Shown: one piece after another, positions 6,226-10,034 of the stretch
Numbering within the stretch: the first letter of the stretch is position 1
Layout: each line of letters opens with the position of its first letter
Assembly (NCBI GenBank): GCA_002438075.1
Contig: DJSQ01000160.1
Location: 1 to 10,034, forward strand
Length of the DNA: 10,034 bases
Direction of reading: 5' to 3'
Source: Clostridiales bacterium UBA6330
Lineage (GTDB): Bacteria; Bacillota; Clostridia; Oscillospirales; CAG-272
Translations under genes and position numbers: made by a program
Notes under the pieces: generated by a model
The model's input: the letters and a program-made list of their open reading frames with translations, nothing else
Told to the model about the DNA's origin: nothing
The model's database searches: none

Positions 6226-6488
6226 TGCTGGGATGAAGTCAGCGTATCCGCAGAGCCGTATTCAAGAGAGTGTCGCCGAGGCTGGGAGCGACATATACGC
6301 GCGGAGCCGCATTTCGCTTCGGAGCAGATCGGATGAACACCGCCTTGTGTCTGTAGTTTGTAGTCCGATCCGGCAGGCGCCGTTACCGCCGACAGAGTGT
6401 TGGCTTTGTGCCGAAATGCGGGTGGTACCGCGGGATGTTGATTGCGTCCCGTCCTGTAGAAGAAATTTCTTCGGGACGGGGCGTTTTT
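6226..6488 (+). promoter_or_regulatory. T-box riboswitch sensing uncharged tRNA-Phe, controls pheST
   Basis: Stem I can be drawn in full: TGCT/AGCA (6226-6229 with 6323-6326), a GATGA/GGA kink-turn, GAAG/CTTC (6235-6238, 6317-6320), GCG/CGC (6242-6244, 6308-6310), TCCGC/GCGGA (6247-6251, 6301-6305) and CGTAT/ATACG (6257-6261, 6295-6299), topped by AGAGAG and the GGCTGGGA loop. The specifier loop holds ATTTCG; TTC at 6313-6315, followed by a purine, is a Phe codon. Stem II (GATCGGA 6327-6333 with TCCGATC 6364-6370), a GC-rich Stem IIA/B-like segment (6371-6390) and Stem III (ACAGAG/CTTTGT) follow. The T-box core is ATGCGGGTGGTACCGCG; its bulge TGGT (6423-6426) would pair with ACCA of a tRNA with A73, as tRNA-Phe has. 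Uncharged tRNA stabilises the antiterminator (CGGG 6419-6422 with CCCG 6448-6451), which competes with the terminator, so pheST is turned on by phenylalanine starvation. Confidence 0.97.
6445..6488 (+). terminator. Regulated terminator of the T-box leader
   Basis: CGTCCCGTCC (6445-6454) pairs with GGGACGGGGCG (6473-6483) with wobbles. GAAGAAATTTCTTC in the upper part extends the hairpin, and five T follow (6484-6488). The 5' arm shares CCCG with the antiterminator, so the two folds exclude each other. Confidence 0.93.
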
Positions 6489-6516
6489 GTTGTTGATGGA
6501 GAAAGGAAACAGAAAG

Positions 6517-7530
6517 ATGAAAGAAAAACTTGCGAAAATCAGGGAAGCGGCGCTGGCGCAGATCAACGCCGATGACGCGGACCCCGAGCAGATCAAAATC
6601 CGCTATCTCGGAAAAAAGGGGGAGTTGACCGCCGTTCTGCGCGGCATGGGTGCCCTTTCCGCCGAGGAGCGCCCGCAGATCGGACAGCTGGCAAACGAAG
6701 TCCGCGCGAGCATTGAAGAAGCGATTGCAAAACGGGTCCGCGACGCGCAGGCGCGCGCGCTCGAAAAGAAGCTGGAGAGCGAAAAGCTGGACGTTACCAT
6801 GCCGGGGACCGCTCAGCCGAACGGTCACATCCACCCGCTGACTAAGGTACAGCGGGAGCTGGAGGACATCTTCATCGGCATGGGCTTCTCGATTGTCGAG
6901 GGGCCCGAGGTGGAGCTGGATTACTACAACTTCCAAGCGCTGAACATCCCCGAAAATCACCCCGCGCGCGACACGCAGGACACCTTCTATATCACGAACA
7001 ACATCCTGCTCCGCTCGCAGACCTCCCCTGTTCAGGTCCGCACAATGGAGCATCAGAAGCCGCCGATCCGCATCATTTCCCCCGGGCGCGTTTACCGCTC
7101 CGATGCACTTGACGCAACGCACTCCCCGCTGTTCCATCAGCTGGAGGGTCTGGTCGTAGACGAGGGCATCACGATGGGCGACCTCAAGGGAACACTTGCA
7201 ACCTTCGCCAAGCGGATGTTCGGCGAGGATACGCGCATCCGCTTCCGCCCGCACCACTTCCCCTTCACCGAGCCTTCGGCAGAGGTCGATGTCTCCTGCT
7301 TTGTCTGCGGCGGCAAGGGATGCAGGCTTTGCAAGGGCGAGGGCTGGATTGAAATTCTCGGCGCAGGCATGGTGCACCCGTTCGTGCTCTCCAACTGCGA
7401 CATTGACCCCGAAAAGTACACGGGCTTTGCGTTCGGTCTCGGCATTGAGCGCATTGCAATGGCATCGCTCGGAATCGATGACATTCGGCTGTTCTATGAA
7501 AACGACGAACGCTTCCTCAAGCAGTTCTGA
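6517..7530 (+). CDS. pheS: Phenylalanyl-tRNA synthetase alpha subunit
   Basis: 337 residues, normal for bacterial PheS. In the cytoplasmic alpha2-beta2 enzyme the alpha chain carries the class II catalytic core that activates phenylalanine with ATP and loads it on tRNA-Phe. The N-terminal 85 residues are a helical coiled-coil arm that contacts tRNA. Class II motif 1 is HPLTKVQRELEDIFIGMGF (106-124), motif 2 is RIISPGRVYRSDALDATHSP (185-204) and motif 3 is GFAFGLGIERIAM (303-315). Ala305 in FAFG keeps the usual specific Phe pocket. CFVCGGKGCRLCKG (261-274) is the four-Cys cluster seen in many Gram-positive PheS. I chose the ATG at 6517, with AAAGGAAA about 9 nt upstream; an in-frame TTG at 6487, inside the terminator T-run, and ATG at 6496 have no ribosome site. 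It is the first gene of the T-box-controlled operon, 18 nt before pheT. Confidence 0.98.
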   Translation: MKEKLAKIREAALAQINADDADPEQIKIRYLGKKGELTAVLRGMGALSAEERPQIGQLANEVRASIEEAIAKRVRDAQARALEKKLESEKLDVTMPGTAQPNGHIHPLTKVQRELEDIFIGMGFSIVEGPEVELDYYNFQALNIPENHPARDTQDTFYITNNILLRSQTSPVQVRTMEHQKPPIRIISPGRVYRSDALDATHSPLFHQLEGLVVDEGITMGDLKGTLATFAKRMFGEDTRIRFRPHHFPFTEPSAEVDVSCFVCGGKGCRLCKGEGWIEILGAGMVHPFVLSNCDIDPEKYTGFAFGLGIERIAMASLGIDDIRLFYENDERFLKQF

Positions 7531-7548
7531 GACAGGAGGTAGAAAAAG

Positions 7549-9951
7549 ATGAATCTTTCCAGAAATTGGCTGTCCGATTTTGTGGACACCAAAGAAATAT
7601 CCGATCAGGAATTCTGCGACCGCATGACCATCACCGGCTCCAAGGTGGAGGGCTTTGATGTCCTCGGCGACGACATCGAAAACGTAGTGGTGGCGCGCGT
7701 GACCAAAATGGAAAAGCACCCCGACTCCGACCATTTGTGGGTCTGCCGTCTGGATGCGGGCGAAAAATTCGGGCACGATATCCAGATCGTCACGGGCGCG
7801 CAGAACGTATTTGTCGGCGCGCTGGTTCCCGCGGCGCTTCCCGTTGCAAAGCTGCCCGGGGATGTGACCATCAAGGCAGGCAAGCTGCGCGGGGTGGAAT
7901 CGGACGGAATGCTCTGCTCGATGGGAGAATTGAAGCTGACCGCGCACGATATGCCGGGCAAGGAAGAAAACGGCATTCTGATTCTCGATGAGGACTGCGC
8001 GAACCGTCTCGGTGACGATATCCGCGACGTACTGATGCTCCGCGACACGGCGGTGGAATTTGAGATTACCTCCAACCGCCCCGACTGCCTCTCGGTCATC
8101 GGTCTTGCGCGGGAGGCGGCGGTCTCCTTCGGCAAGCCACTGACGGTGAAGAAGCCGCAGGTCAAAGGGACCACTGACGGCGACAGCGTAACCAACTACC
8201 TGAACGTCACGATTTCCGCCCCCGAGCTTTGCTACCGCTACACCGCGCGGGTGGTCAAGAATGTGAAAATCGCCCCCTCCCCGCTCTGGATGCGGATGCG
8301 TCTGCGCGCGTCTGGCGTGCGTCCCATCAACAACATTGTTGATATCACCAACTACGTCATGCTGGAATACGGTCAGCCGATGCACGCGTTTGATTACCAA
8401 AGCCTCGACGGCGCGGCAATCAACGTTCGCCGCGCGAAGGCGGATGAGGTTTTCCGCGCGCTGGATGACACCGAGCACACGCTGGACGACACGATGCTGG
8501 TCATTGCGGACAGAAAGAAAGCCTGCGCGCTGGCAGGCGTAATGGGCGGCGCGAACTCCGAAATCACGGCGGACACGCAGACAGTGGTGTTTGAATCGGC
8601 TTGCTTTATGGGTGCATCGGTGCGCGTGACCGCGAAGAAGAACGGAATGCGGACCGAGTCCTCAGCGCGCTTTGAAAAGGGACTGGACCGCGAAAACTGC
8701 CCGGGTGCTCTGGAGCGCGCCTGCGAGCTGGTCGAGCTACTCGGCGCGGGTGACGTGGTGGACGGCATGATTGACGTTTACCCCGACAAGTGGCAACAGA
8801 CGGTTCTCCCCTTCACGCCCGAGCGCTACAACACCTTCCTCGGGACGTGCATTCCGACCGAGCACATGGTGCAATCGCTGACGGGGCTTGGCTGTGAAAT
8901 CAAAGACGGCAAGATTCTGGTCCCCTCTTGGCGCGCGGACCTCGGCTGTATGAACGACATTGCCGAGGAGGTTGTGCGGATGTGGGGCTACGACAAGATT
9001 GAAGCCTCCTATATGAATGCGAAAACCACGCTGGGCGGCAGAACGCCGAAGCAGAAATTCGAGTGCGCGACCGCCGACCACTTGGCGGACATGGGCTTCT
9101 CGCAGATTCACACCTTCTCATTCATCAGCCCGAAATACTACGACAAGATTCGGATGCCCGCCGACAGTCCGCTCCGCCGCTCGGTTGTGATTTCCAACCC
9201 GCTCGGCGAGGACACGAGCGTGATGCGGACGACGGCGCTCCCCTCCATGCTGGAGGTTCTGGCGCGGAACAACAATCTGAGCAACGAGAATGTTGCGCTG
9301 TTTGAGCTGGCGACAATCTATCTGCCGAATGCGGATGCAACGCAGTTGCCGACCGAGAAGAAGGTTCTGACGCTCGGCGCTTACGGGAACACCGATTTCT
9401 ACGCGCTCAAGGGTGTTGTGGAAGCAATTCTTGCGGATGCGGGCATTCGCGGCGAGTACACGGCTTGCATCGACCATCCCGCGTACCATCGCGGCAGATG
9501 TGCAAGGGTGACTGCGGCGGACGGCACGGAACTTGGCATTTTCGGTCAGGCAGACCCGCGGACCGCCTCGAACTACGGTTTTGACGCGCCTGTTCTCTTG
9601 GCGGAGCTGGCGTTTGACGAGATTTTCGCGCACGCGGAGCTGAAGAAGCACTACCGTCCTCTGCCGAAGTATCCCGCGACGACCCGCGATTTCTCGTTCG
9701 TTTGCGACGAGGACATGGAGGTTGGCGCGATTGAGGGTGTAATGGCGAAGGCAGGCGGCAAGCTGGTTGAGAGCATCACGCTATTCGACATTTACCGCGG
9801 ACCGCAGGTTGGTGCGGGCAAGAAGTCTGTCGCGCTCCGCGTCACGCTCCGTGCGTCCGACCGCACGCTGACGGTTGAAGAAGCCGACAAGGTTTCCAAA
9901 AAGATGCTGAACGACCTCAAATTCAAGATGGGGTTGGTTTTGAGAGGGTGA
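7549..9951 (+). CDS. pheT: Phenylalanyl-tRNA synthetase beta subunit
   Basis: 800 residues, the usual full length. The beta chain binds tRNA-Phe and edits tyrosine wrongly attached to it. Domains in order: a short N-terminal part beginning MNLSRNWLSDFVD; an OB-fold tRNA-binding domain (about 40-150, with VARVTKMEKHPDSDHLWVC and GKLRGVESDGMLCSMGEL); the B3/4 editing domain (about 210-385, with RASGVRPINNIVDITNYVML and GQPMHAFDY); a B5 DNA-binding-like domain (about 410-480, with PSWRADLGCMNDIAEEVVRM); the catalytic-like core (about 490-690); and the ferredoxin-fold anticodon-binding domain at the end (about 704-800, from PLPKYPATTRDFSFV). All domains look intact. The ATG at 7549 has a strong AGGAGGT (7534-7540) 8 nt upstream. 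It is translated from the same mRNA as pheS, only 18 nt after its stop, so it shares T-box control. Confidence 0.98.
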   Translation: MNLSRNWLSDFVDTKEISDQEFCDRMTITGSKVEGFDVLGDDIENVVVARVTKMEKHPDSDHLWVCRLDAGEKFGHDIQIVTGAQNVFVGALVPAALPVAKLPGDVTIKAGKLRGVESDGMLCSMGELKLTAHDMPGKEENGILILDEDCANRLGDDIRDVLMLRDTAVEFEITSNRPDCLSVIGLAREAAVSFGKPLTVKKPQVKGTTDGDSVTNYLNVTISAPELCYRYTARVVKNVKIAPSPLWMRMRLRASGVRPINNIVDITNYVMLEYGQPMHAFDYQSLDGAAINVRRAKADEVFRALDDTEHTLDDTMLVIADRKKACALAGVMGGANSEITADTQTVVFESACFMGASVRVTAKKNGMRTESSARFEKGLDRENCPGALERACELVELLGAGDVVDGMIDVYPDKWQQTVLPFTPERYNTFLGTCIPTEHMVQSLTGLGCEIKDGKILVPSWRADLGCMNDIAEEVVRMWGYDKIEASYMNAKTTLGGRTPKQKFECATADHLADMGFSQIHTFSFISPKYYDKIRMPADSPLRRSVVISNPLGEDTSVMRTTALPSMLEVLARNNNLSNENVALFELATIYLPNADATQLPTEKKVLTLGAYGNTDFYALKGVVEAILADAGIRGEYTACIDHPAYHRGRCARVTAADGTELGIFGQADPRTASNYGFDAPVLLAELAFDEIFAHAELKKHYRPLPKYPATTRDFSFVCDEDMEVGAIEGVMAKAGGKLVESITLFDIYRGPQVGAGKKSVALRVTLRASDRTLTVEEADKVSKKMLNDLKFKMGLVLRG

Positions 9952-9959
9952 GGAAGACC

Positions 9960-10007
9960 TTGGAGGCGCAGGAGCCCCTCTTTCGGAGAGGGGCTCCTAC
10001 CCTCCAA
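9960..10007. repeat. Long inverted repeat downstream of pheT
   Basis: AGGAGCCCCTCT (9970-9981) and AGAGGGGCTCCT (9987-9998) form a perfect 12-bp stem around TTCGG, flanked by an outer 7-bp stem, TTGGAGG (9960-9966) with CCTCCAA (10001-10007). It begins 9 nt after the pheT stop, so it could end the operon, but no T-run follows on the plus strand and no A-run precedes it for the minus strand. It may be a factor-dependent or weak terminator, an mRNA 3'-end stabiliser, or a copy of a dispersed palindromic repeat. Confidence 0.7.
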
Positions 10008-10034
10008 ACCTCCCTGACCTCCCGAGAACTTCCC

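Noticed and set aside
6487..6516. Earlier starts of pheS (TTG 6487, ATG 6496)
   Set aside because: TTG lies within the T-run of the leader terminator and neither has a ribosome site. The ATG at 6517 has AAAGGAAA at a normal distance.
6262..8478. A 738-codon open frame on the minus strand across the T-box, pheS and the start of pheT
   Set aside because: It is antisense to well-supported genes and crosses the riboswitch. It has no ribosome site and no recognisable domain, and such long frames are common opposite GC-rich coding sequence.
1..10034. CRISPR array, tRNA or rRNA gene, insertion sequence, prophage or defence locus
   Set aside because: I found no regularly spaced repeats, no tRNA-like cloverleaf, no transposase or integrase motifs and no phage structural genes. 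The S24 repressor alone does not show a prophage, since its neighbours are chromosomal housekeeping and sporulation genes.

Overview
The window looks chromosomal and comes from an endospore-forming, fairly GC-rich member of the Clostridia (Bacillota). Three things point there: a gpr-spoIIP sporulation pair, a T-box riboswitch in front of pheST, and sigma-A promoters with a Gram-positive extended -10. An Oscillospirales-like gut lineage would fit the base composition and the Ala-rich proteins, but that is inference and was not tested against a database.

Layout. (1) 1-757, minus strand: an XRE/Cro-type repressor fused to an S24 (LexA-like) peptidase, cut off by the window edge. (2) 758-927: a compact divergent control region with two near-consensus promoters pointing outwards and a pair of direct repeats 21 bp apart between their -35 boxes. 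(3) 928-1353, plus strand: an unrecognised 141-residue small membrane protein. Its 3' end overlaps the 3' end of spoIIP by 63 bp. (4) 1291-3292, minus strand: gpr (germination protease) followed by spoIIP (forespore engulfment hydrolase), in the order known from Bacillus and Clostridium, with a candidate sigma-G promoter in front of gpr. (5) 3387-6115, plus strand: a self-contained unit of promoter, 858-residue lipoprotein and strong terminator. The lipoprotein is an oligopeptide-type (SBP_bac_5) ABC substrate-binding protein with a long Ala-rich helical insertion near its C-terminal end, and no permease or ATPase genes lie next to it. (6) 6137-9951, plus strand: promoter, T-box leader with a TTC (Phe) specifier, pheS and pheT, followed by a long perfect inverted repeat without a T-run.

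How the parts work together. gpr and spoIIP are both sporulation functions: SpoIIP acts in engulfment, and Gpr acts in germination by degrading small acid-soluble spore proteins. pheS and pheT encode the two subunits of phenylalanyl-tRNA synthetase, and the T-box lets uncharged tRNA-Phe turn the operon on. The S24 repressor and the divergent membrane protein form a plausible stress-response switch, comparable in layout to lexA-yneA. That is the best candidate here for something undescribed. The second is the substrate-binding protein with its helical insertion. I see no CRISPR array, tRNA, rRNA, insertion sequence or defence locus.
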